64,000 nt of DNA from Dryomyza anilis (Eukaryota; Arthropoda; Insecta; Diptera; Dryomyzidae), in the NCBI GenBank assembly GCA_951804985.1, contig OX638132.1, forward strand, positions 23,412,617-23,476,616, written 5' to 3'. A program made the position numbers and the translations under genes. Of this stretch, positions 23,879 through 34,380 are shown piece by piece (positions within the stretch are counted from its first letter, which is position 1; each line of letters opens with the position of its first letter). Under the pieces are notes generated by a model that ran no database searches, was not told the origin of the DNA, and saw nothing but the letters and a program-made list of their open reading frames with translations.

Positions 23879-24170
23879 CGTAATTTAAATCAAAAATGCT
23901 TGTTTAATTGTTTGCTGTGATTTACTGAAATCTTCACTTTTAATTTTTCTAGGTTCGTTTGAATTTAGCTTTTATTTCGCGGCGCACATGTGTCGTTATT
24001 GACGATCGCGTAACTAATGACGCCGATGAGTCATGCTTGTTTCGTATGATGTTATGCTTCGTTCGTGCCACGCATTCGACTCGTTCGTGCCACGGCTCGT
24101 TCGTGCCTTCGCGAATTATTGCGAACCGAATTCCGCGAAATTTGACTATTTGAATTTTAACGGCCGTCGC

Positions 24171-27100
24171 CTACTTGCGCACTTCGCACACATTGCAATG
24201 GTCATGTGTGTGTGTGCGCGCGGTGCTCTGCTTTCTGAATGCGCCTGTGCGCCGGCGTCGAAAGCTCTGCTTCTCCCCGCTCTCTGTACGTAGCTCCCTC
24301 TCAGCGTGCACGCACTTGGGGTTGATTTGTGCTTTTTCGCTGTGAGTGTCACGTCCGTCTATTTTACAACGGATTGGTTTGACATTTCTTGCCGCCTGCG
24401 TCGTTGTTATTTCCCCACCGCTTCTTTGCTCAGCGGTATTTAATGACTTAATCATTTTAGGCTCCTTGGAGCGTAGATTTTTAACACGACATTGATTATT
24501 ACTATTAGGCCCCCTTGGGCGTAGATATTGATTATTACTTTTAGGCTCCTTGGAGCGTAGATTTATAACACGACATTTATTATTAATATCAGGCCCCCTT
24601 GGGCGTACATTTTCAACACGACATTTATTATTAATATTAGGCCCCCTTGGGCGTAGATTTTCGACACGACATTTATTATTAATATTAAGCCCCCTTGGGC
24701 GTAGATTTTGATTATTGGTTTTAGGCCCCCTTGGGCGTAGATTTTGGTTATTGGTTTTAAGCCCCCTTGGGCGTAGATTTTGATTATTAGTTTTAAGCCC
24801 CCTTGGGCGTATATTTAAACGATAATTACTAATATTTTCCGCGCTACATGATGGCGTTTTAGTGTGCATTTTAGGCTCCTCGGAGCGTAGATTTTTACTA
24901 TTTCTATCAGCGCGTTCTACGCGTCTCTGTCGCGAGCGGTCGTCGCGCGCGTTTCCCTTCATCGATCTGACGTCCTCTACTTGCCCGCAAGCTTCCCTTG
25001 ACGTCGTACAATTTACCTGTTGCACCTGCGCTTTGTTTCCGTTGTGGCCCTGATCTCCACTGAAGTTTCCATCGCGGAAAGGGTTCCTGTGGGCCGTGAC
25101 CGTTGTGCGAAATGGATTCTTTAATCTCGCTGTCGCCTGGTGATCAACTACGTTGCTCTGGTGATTATTGTTTGACCGCTTCTCATTCTGCTGCCTCGGT
25201 GGCGTCCTTGCCGCTGCTGCTGTTTCATCCGGCGTCGCGTCTGCTTGATGAAACTGTTTTATTTCACTAAGATGAGCTGTCCTTGTCTTCGACTGGCCCA
25301 ATCTCTTGACCACGGCTATCACCGGTGACTCGTACGTGAGTATCCTGTATGGTCCGTCAAACTTCGGTGCCAGTTTCGCTGCGAAACCGTCCACCGCCTT
25401 GGATAGATGATGCTGCTTGATGAGCACCAGATCACCTACTGCTGGTTTCCAAGATCTCCGCCTCAAATTGTAGTGGCGCGCCTGATCTTGTGCCGCCTTG
25501 GCCAGCTGTCGCCTTACAACTCCAAATACCTCGCGCAGCTCCGTGGCCCGCTCGTCGGGAGTCTGCGTCTCCACGCCTGTTCCCACGGTGACTTCATCGT
25601 AAAGGGCCTTGGGAAGCCGCGGCTCCCGCCCTTGCGTTAAATATGCCGGGCTGTAACCCGTAGTTTCTGAAATACTAGAATTTATAGCCAACGAAATTTC
25701 AGCTAACTGTTCGTCCCATTGGTTCTGCTGATGTCCTGACAACTGTGCGATGATGGTTTTTAACGTCCTGTTGGCTCTTTCGGTCGGGTTCTCCTGAGGT
25801 GTGTATGGCGCCGTGAATTGGTGCTTCACGCCCATAATCTGAAGAAACCGCCGAAACGAGTTACTCGTAAACTGCGCCCCGTTGTCCGTGATGAGTACCT
25901 TGGGGACGCCATATCGCGCCAATATGCGTTCACGAAATGCGCGCTGCAGGCTGTCGCTCGTGGCTTTTCGTAATGGCACCATTTCGGTCCATTTGGAAAA
26001 TTTATCAAAGAATACGAGCAGCATCGTGTTTCCGTGTTTTGAACGCGGTAAAGGCCCAACAAAATCAGCGCACAGCCATGCCCATGGCTCCTCCGCTATT
26101 TTTGTCAGTATTTTCCCTGCCGGCTTTTGTTGCGACACCTTGAATTTCTGACATGACTCGCAGTTGCGCACATATCGCCGTATGGTTCGAGTCATGCCTG
26201 GCCAGAAATATCGCCTTGATACGCGAGCGATAGTCTTACGGACACCCATGTGCCCTGCGGTGGCGTCGTCATGGTTCTCGCGCATCACCTGAGCGCGGCG
26301 TGGTGTCGGAACGCACAGCTTCCATGCTGCGCCGTCGCTGTCACTTGTGTGTTGTGGTATGTGCCTGTATAGATTCCCATCCTCAATGGCGTAATCTGCA
26401 AATTTCTCCGGTTGCTCTCGAACTTCCATCATTCGTCTGTCTGTCCATGCACAGCGTCCTTCGGCTGATGCCTCTTCTCCGGTCTTCATTAGCGTCTCCA
26501 GCGGCTGCCTGGATAACGCGTCAGCCACGACATTCAGCTTTCCTTTCCGGTACTGGATGTCAAAGGTGTGCTGTTGTAATTCTAACGCCCAGCGCGCTAT
26601 CCGCCCTGATGGGCTCTCAATGGAATTCAACCACTTGAGAGACAAGTGGTCTGTTATGACCAGGAACCTGTAGCCTTCCAGATAGGGTCGCATCTTTCTG
26701 ATTCCCCACACTATTGCCAAGCACTCCTTTTCCGTCGGCGAGTAATTCTCCTCTGCCTTATTTAGCCTGCGGCTTGCGTATGCTATTACGCGTTCCTTAT
26801 CGTCGATCTCCTGCGTCAGCACTGCTCCCAGCCCGTAGTTGCTAGCGTCGGTTTGCAATGTGAACTTTTTCGTAAAGTCAGGGCAGCCTAGCACCGGTGC
26901 CTCGGTCAGCATGCTCTTCAACTTATCAAACGCCTTCTGCTGCTCCTCCGACCAGCTGAAGTGCTTCCCCTTTTTTAACAATTTTGTCAAAGGTTGCACC
27001 ACATCCGAAAACTCGGGTACGAATCTCCGGTACCATGAGGCAATGCCTAAACACTGGCGTACCTCCCGAACATTCGTTGGTGGTCGTAACTCACGTATTG

Positions 27101-28112
27101 CGGCAATCTTATCCGGGTCTGTGTGAATACCTTGGTCACTCACCATATGGCCAAGATATTTGATTTCACGTTTGAAGAAATCGCATTTTTCCTTATTGAG
27201 CTGCAACTTGGCTCGCCTCAATCTCCTGAAAACTTCCTTCAAATTTGCCATGTGCTCCTCCAGCGTGGATCCCGTGACAATAATGTCATCCAGGTAGGCG
27301 AACGCGTGCGGCTCCATGTCTGGTCCTATGACACGGTCTAATGCGCGCTGAAACGTCGCTGGCGCTGAGTGCAATCCAAATGGCATCACTCGCCATTGAT
27401 ACAGCCCTCGTCCAGGCACTGTAAACGCGGTATACTCCTTGCTGCTTTTCTCCATTGGAATCTGCCAATAACCGTTCTTCAGATCCAAACTGCTGATATA
27501 TTTTGCATTCCTCAAGCGGTCCAAAATATGATGGATCCGTGGCAGTGGATAGGCATCAGGCACTGAATGTGCATTCAGCTGCCTGTAATCGATACATAGC
27601 CGCCATTGTCCCGTCTTCTTCTTCACCAATACTATAGGCGCGCTATGTGGGCTCCTTGATGGCTCTATGCATCCTTTTGCGATGAGTGCGTCCACTTCCT
27701 CATTGATGACCGCCTGCATCGCGGGGTTTTTGGGGAAATAGCGTTGCTTGATGGGGCAATCATCCTTCATAATGATTTTGTGGGTGGTGATGTCCGTAGT
27801 CCCTCCATTGTTCACAAATTTTTCCAGCTCCTCCTGTAAAAATTTTTCGATCATTTCCCGTTCGCTACGTGTGTCGGGTCGCACCACTGTGCAAACTGGC
27901 GACTGGTCGGGCTGCCGCGCTGTCTCCCTCAGCGTGACGCTCTGCCCACCACAACTCAATGTGGCGCCTGCTTGCTGCAAAAAGTCCATCCCCAGGATGA
28001 TGTGGTCGACCACGTTGGGTAACACCAACAGTGTCAAGGGACACTCCTTGTTGCCTAGCCTGCCCATCACTCGAATCTCCTCTCTTATGTGTCTGGTGGC
28101 GCCGTCCGCCAT
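24171..28112 (-). CDS. pol: pol (RT, RNase H, integrase), copy A, N-terminus frameshifted
   Basis: 1313 codons from the first Met after the frameshift. In order: end of the protease (ILGMDF), reverse transcriptase with YLDD, RNase H (TDAS, EKECL, TDH, ADALSR), integrase with the HHCC zinc motif (HDDATAGHMG, CESC) and the D, D, E core (CADFVG, TDNG, TERAN), then a GPY-type domain (FDGPYRIL). The last 300 residues are a basic tail with about ten NLRPRG-type repeats. Unlike copy B, the integrase-to-tail frame is continuous. The link to the protease N-terminus is broken by a 1-bp deletion at about 28122. Ty3/gypsy assignment rests on the RT-RNase H-integrase order. Confidence 0.93.
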   Translation of the reverse strand: MADGATRHIREEIRVMGRLGNKECPLTLLVLPNVVDHIILGMDFLQQAGATLSCGGQSVTLRETARQPDQSPVCTVVRPDTRSEREMIEKFLQEELEKFVNNGGTTDITTHKIIMKDDCPIKQRYFPKNPAMQAVINEEVDALIAKGCIEPSRSPHSAPIVLVKKKTGQWRLCIDYRQLNAHSVPDAYPLPRIHHILDRLRNAKYISSLDLKNGYWQIPMEKSSKEYTAFTVPGRGLYQWRVMPFGLHSAPATFQRALDRVIGPDMEPHAFAYLDDIIVTGSTLEEHMANLKEVFRRLRRAKLQLNKEKCDFFKREIKYLGHMVSDQGIHTDPDKIAAIRELRPPTNVREVRQCLGIASWYRRFVPEFSDVVQPLTKLLKKGKHFSWSEEQQKAFDKLKSMLTEAPVLGCPDFTKKFTLQTDASNYGLGAVLTQEIDDKERVIAYASRRLNKAEENYSPTEKECLAIVWGIRKMRPYLEGYRFLVITDHLSLKWLNSIESPSGRIARWALELQQHTFDIQYRKGKLNVVADALSRQPLETLMKTGEEASAEGRCAWTDRRMMEVREQPEKFADYAIEDGNLYRHIPQHTSDSDGAAWKLCVPTPRRAQVMRENHDDATAGHMGVRKTIARVSRRYFWPGMTRTIRRYVRNCESCQKFKVSQQKPAGKILTKIAEEPWAWLCADFVGPLPRSKHGNTMLLVFFDKFSKWTEMVPLRKATSDSLQRAFRERILARYGVPKVLITDNGAQFTSNSFRRFLQIMGVKHQFTAPYTPQENPTERANRTLKTIIAQLSGHQQNQWDEQLAEISLAINSSISETTGYSPAYLTQGREPRLPKALYDEVTVGTGVETQTPDERATELREVFGVVRRQLAKAAQDQARHYNLRRRSWKPAVGDLVLIKQHHLSKAVDGFAAKLAPKFDGPYRILTYESPVIAVVKRLGQSKTRTAHLSEIKQFHQADATPDETAAAARTPPRQQNEKRSNNNHQSNVVDHQATARLKNPFRTTVTAHRNPFRDGNFSGDQGHNGNKAQVQQVNCTTSREACGQVEDVRSMKGNARDDRSRQRRVERADRNSKNLRSEEPKMHTKTPSCSAENISNYRLNIRPRGLKTNNQNLRPRGLKTNNQNLRPRGPKTNNQNLRPRGLNINNKCRVENLRPRGPNINNKCRVENVRPRGPDINNKCRVINLRSKEPKSNNQYLRPRGPNSNNQCRVKNLRSKEPKMIKSLNTAEQRSGGEITTTQAARNVKPIRCKIDGRDTHSEKAQINPKCVHAERELRTESGEKQSFRRRRTGAFRKQSTARTHTHDHCNVCEVRK
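24440..24900 (-). repeat. Coding tandem repeat in the pol tail (copy A)
   Basis: About eleven imperfect units of roughly 36-48 bp containing GGCCCCCTTGGGCGTAG or GGCTCCTTGGAGCGTAG on the plus strand. They encode NLRPRGxxxNN(Q/K) motifs. The same array lies at about 34942-35402 in copy B. Confidence 0.85.
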
Positions 28113-28366
28113 GCGTACGTGGCATCCGTACTTCTATAGTTGAATGGTGTGCGGATCATTCTCGCGCAGAACTCGCTTACAAAGCTGCGCGTCGCGCCTG
28201 TGTCCACCGTTGCGATTGCCAATTCATCGTTGATGGCAATCGTCGCCACGATGCGGGTCGCCTCCTGTTTCAATACTTCAGTGGGGTACGTGGTGAGATT
28301 GTAGGAACCGCCAGCCCTCGCTACTGGCGACTCCTTCGGCCATTTCCCGAACGTCGTCTGCAACAC
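28085..28366 (-). pseudogene. pol protease N-terminal fragment, copy A
   Basis: Encodes the aspartic protease N-terminus including the VDTGATRS active site. It runs out of frame after 28122 because one A present in copy B (38504) is missing. The retroviral-type protease is therefore separated from the RT frame in this copy. Confidence 0.85.
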
Positions 28367-29268
28367 TCAGAAGCACGCACGCCCCTGCGCCCGCATTCCC
28401 AGCAAAACGTGACCGCGTCATTGCGGCAACCTGCTTGATAATGGCCGTCGCGCCCACATCGCCTACATGCCGTCCTCGGATTAATCTTCATCCTGCTGAC
28501 ATCGTTCCCTCGTTGATTAGGCTCCTCTCTCGGTGGTGTCGCGCGATCGCTCTCGTCTGCGTCGCTCAACCGCCTATCACTTTCTTCTCGTGGCCGCGCC
28601 GTGTACTGTGGCCGCGTCTGACTGCTCCTACTAGCGTCGTTCAACCACCTATTGTTTTCCCCTCTTGGCCGCGCCATGGGGTATGGTTCCGCATGACCGC
28701 TCCTTTTAACATCGTCCAACCGCCGATTATGTTCTTCTCGCGGCCGCGCCGTGTGCTGTGGCTGCGTCTGACCGTTCCCTCGAATTACATCGTAGTCGTC
28801 TGCCAAGTCTACCAGTTCGGCTATCGTCGTGAAGTCGCGGCGCCGAATATAGAGTTGGTACTCCTGACGACAATTCTTAAATATCCGCTCCATCTGCGCC
28901 TTCTCCTCGTACTGCGTATGTCGCATCATATCGCGCATACTAATCACAAAATCTTTAAATGCCTCTCGCGGTCGCTGTGTCCGCTTACGTATGGCGTCAT
29001 CTAGATCCTCGAAGAACCGTGGCGGCAGGAAAAACCGTAGAAATCCCTTTTTGTAGTCGCTCCACTGGTGACATGGTGCATAATTGGTCCGGTGCCATAC
29101 TAGTGCCCTTCCCAGCAGAAGTTCCTGTATCGCGTATGGAACGCAGTCGGGGTCGACGTTATGGACCCGCGTTAACTGCTCAACGCGCTCTATAAATACC
29201 AGCGGGTCACTGGTGCCATTAAACTTTATTGGCCACTTCCTGATGCGGTCCATCGCGGCCTCAGGTGT
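28321..29268 (-). pseudogene. gag, 3' part only, copy A
   Basis: Matches copy B gag from the capsid-like region (DRIRKWPIKFNGTSDP) through the zinc knuckle to the stop. The open frame continues into foreign flanking DNA up to about 29328, giving a chimeric N-terminus. It lost about 1.0 kb of 5' coding sequence at the duplication junction. Confidence 0.9.
28342..28348 (-). promoter_or_regulatory. -1 frameshift slippery site GGGAAAT, copy A
   Basis: Same heptamer and phase as in copy B (38724-38730). Confidence 0.7.
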
Positions 29269-29659
29269 ATGTGGAGTATATAGGTGCTGAAGTTGCTCAC
29301 AAACTCCCAGTGGATAATTGCGAAGCAATTACTGCAGTTTACTGCAACATCAAGATTAATGATCAGCGCATAAAGTTTTCAATGTAGCTAAGAATATGTA
29401 AATCATACTGTGCTATCGTGCTATCTGAGAAAATCATCTGTATAGTTTTAATTAAATTTAAAGTACAATGTATTAATTTAAAATAATATTCTGATATCTC
29501 TTTTTAATTTTATTATAGCCATTAATCATTATGTGTGCGACGAGGTATCCGTGTACCTACAGACAATAAACATAAAAAAAGAGCAATAAAATATATTATT
29601 TTTATATATACGTATACCTTATCGCCCTGATTAGGGTGTTTTTTTTTTAGTCGCACACA

Positions 29660-29878
29660 CACCCAGAAATAAATTCCCTCAAATCCCATTAAAATTGATC
29701 AATAGGACATTTATTGATTTAATAGTATACAAAAAATAAAAATTTTCATATAAACTCAATGGCAATGTCATGGTATTTTCTAGTATTTAATGGTATTTTC
29801 CGATTAAAATAATAATTTATCCTATTGAATATTTTTAATAGTAAAAAACTATTATTTATATAGTATTTTTTCTGGGTG
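29660..29878. mobile_element. Small inverted-repeat element, duplicated copy
   Basis: Exact counterpart of 19158-19376 inside the second unit of the tandem duplication. Confidence 0.6.
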
Positions 29879-30857
29879 CACTATGGTTAATTAAATTTAA
29901 TTTTCAACGGAGAAATTTTGATAGAGAACTAAATTTGTTTAGTATTTTAATAAACTAAAAAAATATATTTTTTCTGAGAAATTGAATTCTATTTCAGTAA
30001 AATATATCGAATTGAAGATAGAATTTAAATGATTTAATTCTTATTCATATTCTTATCGAATGCTGTATTAATAATCTTTTGTAATTTGGTAGTTTATACT
30101 GAGTACTAATTTAAATGCCATTTTACTAAAAACAACTTTTCGGACCGTTCATAAAAATCAACATTGATTTTTTTTTTAAATGATCCCATATTATTCCAAA
30201 TTAGCAAGAATCATTAGAGATTTTTACACATCAGTTGGAAGTGGTAATCACAAGTTTTATAATATTTTAAAAATATATCTTTTAGAGTGCATAATATGGA
30301 TGTGTGACTAATCGATTTAAACTGATTGGTCAAGTCATTGGTTAAATGATTAGTTACAATTTCTATTCATTAATTTGTTAAATTAAAAATTATTTCCAAA
30401 AATATAAATGTAAATAATAATGACATTACATTTAAACATATTCCATTTTAAAATCATCATGTATGAAAGTTTTGATTGAGATTTTGCGTACACGCAGGGA
30501 AAAATGTAATTGGATATGTTTGAATTCAAATATAATCTGTTCTTAGAAATGAATAAATATGTTTGCAATATTGTTTTAAATATAATATATTCACAGTTTT
30601 AATAAATATAATATCGTCACTATCATGCCAAAGGGGCGAATGTGCAATTTTTGGCATTTGCTTTTTTTTACATTTTTGAATGTAGTTTTTCCTCAAGTAT
30701 ACTGTCGCGTGTTGTTTTGTTGGATAGTTCTAGCCACAAAAGTCAAAACCAAATTTTGAAAATCTTGTCATGCCAAAAGGGCGAATCTTTCCTTTATCGC
30801 CATAACTATTTATTGGTAAGAGATAAAATAGTAGTGTAAAGACATTTATTGTTTGTC

Positions 30858-30991
30858 TTTAAAGCACCTATCGATCTGCATCATTAATTAAAAATATTTA
30901 GTCAAACATTAATTTGCCATTTGTTATTTGCAAGAAAAAATGTTTGACAAAATATTTTTAAATAATGATGTATTTCGATAGGTGCTTTAAA
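30858..30991. repeat. Hairpin repeat with TTTAAAGCACCTAT ends (copy B)
   Basis: Duplicate of 20356-20489. It lies 22 bp outside the left LTR of the complete retrotransposon. Confidence 0.75.
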
Positions 30992-31013
30992 AATAAACAA
31001 CACTACTAAAAAC

Positions 31014-31879
31014 TGTAACGTGACCGGTTCTCCGGGTTCAGAGCTGGGATATCCTCAGCGGGCTCCAGTAGTCCGCGCGTTACAAAATTTATTATTGTGC
31101 AGGGAAACCCTCATAGAAATGATCACACCGACACAAGTCTTTAATTTATGCGATATACATCGCGTTTATTGTGAGTTAGTATTATATTAATTAAGTATTT
31201 AATTATATCGCAAAATTCCCCGTGCGTTGTCTCTGCGTACTGTTGACGGGCCGCTGCTGCATACGGGCCTCTGCTGCATCCGGTCCCTCGCCGCTTCTAA
31301 ATTTTATATATATGTTATCTTAACCAGACTTACTCCAGGCCGCCTTGCTGGAACTGTGCTTATCCTTGGTCCTTAACCAGGACGGGAAACTGAACCTCCG
31401 GTCACGGTACAACGCTCCTACGGATCTCGCCTGCAGAAAGCGTTGTAACCGATCGGTCTTGTCGAGGTCGAAGTCAGGAACAGAGAGCGCGAATTAACGC
31501 TGTGCAGCGCCTTTTAAAGGCCTGCGATTGGTGACTTGTTGCCTCGATTGTTGATTTGTTGACCGATCGTTGGTGACTTGTTGCCCGCCGCTCTTGTAGT
31601 TTCGTCCATCCGTGTGAGCTTTCTCGCTCACCAGCGAGAGTGTGATAGTGACGCTTTTGTCGCTTCGCTCACTGGTGAGTATGTGTTAGTCAAACACTTG
31701 TTGCTTTCTTCGCTTCACCAGCGAAAGCTTTGCTCACTGATGGGTATTGGTGGCTTTCGTGCCACGTGCCTGTGCCTCGCTTATGTCGACGGCTTTGATT
31801 CCCACGCTGATTCTTATTCAACGCCGTACAGCAGCGTAAATGTGTGGTTACCATTTGCCCCCCAAATGGTACCGTCACA
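31014..31879 (-). repeat. 3' LTR of copy B
   Basis: 866 bp, TG...CA ends, with the same TATA-like and AATAAA positions as the other LTRs. Its outer flank is AAAC, matching the base run outside the 5' LTR. Confidence 0.95.
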
Positions 31880-31889
31880 CCCCCTCCCT
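31880..31889 (-). other. Polypurine tract, copy B
   Basis: Minus strand AGGGAGGGGG abutting the 3' LTR. Confidence 0.82.
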
Positions 31890-34380
31890 ACTTCGGGGTG
31901 GATGAGAGTGGAAGTCGTATGATGCTTACGACGTCCGAGTAGTTGATGCGGATCCGCCACCGATAGGCGCCGTGAAAGTGAATACATGACACCCGCTTGT
32001 GGGCTGGCCTGTCTCGCCTTAGTCGGTGCACCGCTGCCATCACCTCTGGGGGAACCTCGTCGAGTCTCTCCGATGATGGTGCGCTCTCTGGGGGGTTGTC
32101 CTCGTTTGCCCCCGCCGTTGGAGCATTTGGGCTGTCCATACCGTTATGGTGGACGCTCATCTGGCTCTTGTGGCTGCTCTTACTGTGGTGGGTACTGCTG
32201 CTACCTCCACTACCGCTGCCTCTGCTACTTCCGCTACTACTGCCGCTGCTACTGCAACTGCTACTTCCGCTACTACTGCTACTCTCGCTACTACTTCCGC
32301 TACTGCCGCTGCTGCTAGTACTGCTGCTACGCCTAACAGGCTCGTACTCCTTTCGTGCGGCTGCTGTGCGCCACGGTGTGGTCCGAGTTGCAGTGCTCGC
32401 TGTCGAATGTGGTGACGTTGGTTCGGCCGCCTGCCGCGCCACTGGTTCTGCTGTCACTGCTTCGTTCACCACCGGCCACTGCTTCAGTAGCTGGATCTCG
32501 GGAAGCGTCATATGTCGCGCTGCTTCTGCCGTCGTTATGCGTGGGGCCCTCCGTGTCGCCCCTGGCTGACCACTCTGCGTAGTAATCACCGCCGTCCGCG
32601 GTGTGGTGCTGGTTGTTGCCTTGTCCTGGGCAGCTGCTACAGCCGTCCGCTGTGCACTCTGCCAATCTCCTGCTCTCTGTGGGGCGCTGATATTCGCGCC
32701 AGCCACCTCTGACCGCGGCATTATTGCTATGCCCGCGCCTCTTTGATTCTTCGCCTGCACAGCCGTCCGCTGTGAGACGCTCGTGGTCGCTTCGTCTGCA
32801 GCTGCTACAGCCGTCCGCTGTGCAGTCTGCGTGTTCGTCGCTGGTGGTGGGGCGCTGATTGACACGCCCGCCACCTCTTGGTGCGTCTGTGTCGTCACCT
32901 CTTCGCTGCGTCGCTGTTGCGCTTGTGCGGCGCCTTGCTTTGCGGCGTCCAAAACCTCCTCAATCTGGGTGCCTACAGCCGTCCGCTGCGCACTCCGCCA
33001 GACATCCTCCCACTTTGGAGCGCCGGTTTCCCAGCCTACGGCCTCTTGGCTCGTTTCCATTGCCACATCGTGGCTTTGCTGCTGCGTCTGTGTGGCCACT
33101 TGCTGTGCGACGCCAGTCGCCTCTGTCGTTGTCGCAGGCGCGACCCTCTGTCGCGTCATTACTGCCTCTGTTGCTGTTGCAACCATCTGCTGCGTTGGGG
33201 CCTTCACTGCCCTTTGTGCCGGACGTCTTGAAAGATCCGGCCATGCGATGCCTATCGCCGTTCCCGCTTCCCGGGCCAACTGGCGAATTTGCTTAGCCAC
33301 GTCCTCTCGTTTGGTAGCGCCTTCTTTCCCCGAAAACCAATTCGCCCTGTTGATAGGCGGAACCAAGTTGTTCAAGGGGTCTCGTCGCAATGACTCCACA
33401 TTGCGTAACAGATATACGCCGCAGTCCGTCAAATTCGGCTGTTGTGGTACTCTCACCTCGTAACACGGCATGTTCTTCTCGGTGAACTCATGCCCGGTTG
33501 CGCCACCTTTCCTTGAGACCTCCGTCAAGAACCTACGCACCTTTGTAGCAGCGTGTTTGCGCGATTGTATGGCCAGCGAGTCTATGATGAGGATGCACGG
33601 TCGCTGTCCTTGCATACCGTCGCCCTGTGTCGCGCGCCATGCGGGATCCTGTGGCGCCGCGCCCTGTAGACAGATCGCCGCCAAATACCAGTGCAGGTTC
33701 TCGTTGATTGGCACCAACAGCAGATCCTGTGAGAACGGATCCATCTTTCTGGTCCACGTCTTCGCGCAGCGCTCGATGTCATTCGTCATGCTTGTGTAAA
33801 AGAACGTATCATACGCATACATTCTTCTGCCCGGAACTACATCTTCGGTGTTTCGTAGTGCCCACTGCACCCCGAAATTCACGATCGTATCGTTCACGAA
33901 TCGCCCTGCCGCTAAGAATCGGTAGTCGCCGATGGTCACCGCTACACCGCGCCCCATCGGCGGGTAGGTGAACAAATGCCGGGTATCACCATCACGTTCC
34001 ATGACTGCTGACAATTCTGGTATCACCTGCTGTCGCTCCCGCATTCCGGCAATCATTGCGGCACCTGCTGCCGTGTTCCGGATGCTCTGCGTTGTTGGTG
34101 CGATTGGGGCGCCTGCGTTTGCCCTTGCAACTGCGGTGCTAGTTGCCTTCGTTGCCGTCACGGCGCTTGTCGTCGCCGTCTCCCCCGCTGCCAGAAATGC
34201 TGGGAAGGCTCCTGTGTGAGCATGGGCTTCTACACGCAGTCGCTTACCGCGTCCTTCGAGCACTTCGACGTACTCTGGGCCCAGCGGTTGAGTGCGTCTC
34301 GTTTGCTGGAGACTATCCAACAACTTCTGCCGATAATGCGCTGCACTTTCGGCCAATTTATTTGGATCACAATTATCCAT
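31888..34380 (-). CDS. ORF3, Ulp1/SENP-like (C48) cysteine protease, copy B
   Basis: 830 residues. The C48 hallmarks are in order: GDYRFLAAGRFVND (about 155), NLHWYLAAI with His230, IIDSL with Asp267, and QQPNLTDCGVY with Gln314 six residues before Cys320. This spacing is as in Ulp1/SENP. Known members cleave SUMO or related ubiquitin-like proteins; adenovirus-type relatives process virion proteins. I cannot tell which substrate applies here. Residues about 355-640 are Ala/Thr/Gln-rich with at least five QRTAV motifs, followed by a Ser/Gly-rich run (about 690-740). No signal peptide or membrane segment is seen, so it is not an env gene. ATG context is favourable (A at -3, G at +4). It lies 292 bp after the pol stop, so it probably needs a spliced or separate mRNA; a TTTCAG at about 23925 in the equivalent spacer of copy A is a candidate acceptor. 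Confidence 0.88.
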   Translation of the reverse strand: MDNCDPNKLAESAAHYRQKLLDSLQQTRRTQPLGPEYVEVLEGRGKRLRVEAHAHTGAFPAFLAAGETATTSAVTATKATSTAVARANAGAPIAPTTQSIRNTAAGAAMIAGMRERQQVIPELSAVMERDGDTRHLFTYPPMGRGVAVTIGDYRFLAAGRFVNDTIVNFGVQWALRNTEDVVPGRRMYAYDTFFYTSMTNDIERCAKTWTRKMDPFSQDLLLVPINENLHWYLAAICLQGAAPQDPAWRATQGDGMQGQRPCILIIDSLAIQSRKHAATKVRRFLTEVSRKGGATGHEFTEKNMPCYEVRVPQQPNLTDCGVYLLRNVESLRRDPLNNLVPPINRANWFSGKEGATKREDVAKQIRQLAREAGTAIGIAWPDLSRRPAQRAVKAPTQQMVATATEAVMTRQRVAPATTTEATGVAQQVATQTQQQSHDVAMETSQEAVGWETGAPKWEDVWRSAQRTAVGTQIEEVLDAAKQGAAQAQQRRSEEVTTQTHQEVAGVSISAPPPATNTQTAQRTAVAAADEATTSVSQRTAVQAKNQRGAGIAIMPRSEVAGANISAPQRAGDWQSAQRTAVAAAQDKATTSTTPRTAVITTQSGQPGATRRAPRITTAEAARHMTLPEIQLLKQWPVVNEAVTAEPVARQAAEPTSPHSTASTATRTTPWRTAAARKEYEPVRRSSSTSSSGSSGSSSESSSSSGSSSCSSSGSSSGSSRGSGSGGSSSTHHSKSSHKSQMSVHHNGMDSPNAPTAGANEDNPPESAPSSERLDEVPPEVMAAVHRLRRDRPAHKRVSCIHFHGAYRWRIRINYSDVVSIIRLPLSSTPK

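Larger units (their letters stand above)
18771..29268. repeat. 10.5-kb tandem duplication, copy A
   Basis: Matches 29273-39650 with an offset of 10502 at the left and 10382 at the right. It includes 1.7 kb of flanking DNA, an LTR, the C48 protease ORF, pol and the 3' part of gag. I noted two base differences in the protease ORF, a 1-bp deletion at about 28122, and 121 bp present here (25631-25751) but absent from copy B. Confidence 0.95.
20512..29268 (-). mobile_element. LTR retrotransposon, copy A, 5'-truncated
   Basis: Minus-strand order is partial gag (29268 leftwards), pol, C48 protease ORF, polypurine tract, 3' LTR. The 5' part of gag, the leader, the PBS and the 5' LTR are missing because the tandem duplication breakpoint lies inside gag. 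It cannot transpose by itself. Confidence 0.95.

Noticed and set aside
21484..23883. Numerous plus-strand frames opposite ORF3, up to 226 codons
   Set aside because: Shadows of a GC-rich coding strand; leucine/serine-rich without domains. The minus-strand frame has clear C48 motifs.
31888..34380. ORF3 as an envelope gene
   Set aside because: No signal peptide, cleavage site or membrane segment; it has protease motifs and low-complexity regions instead.
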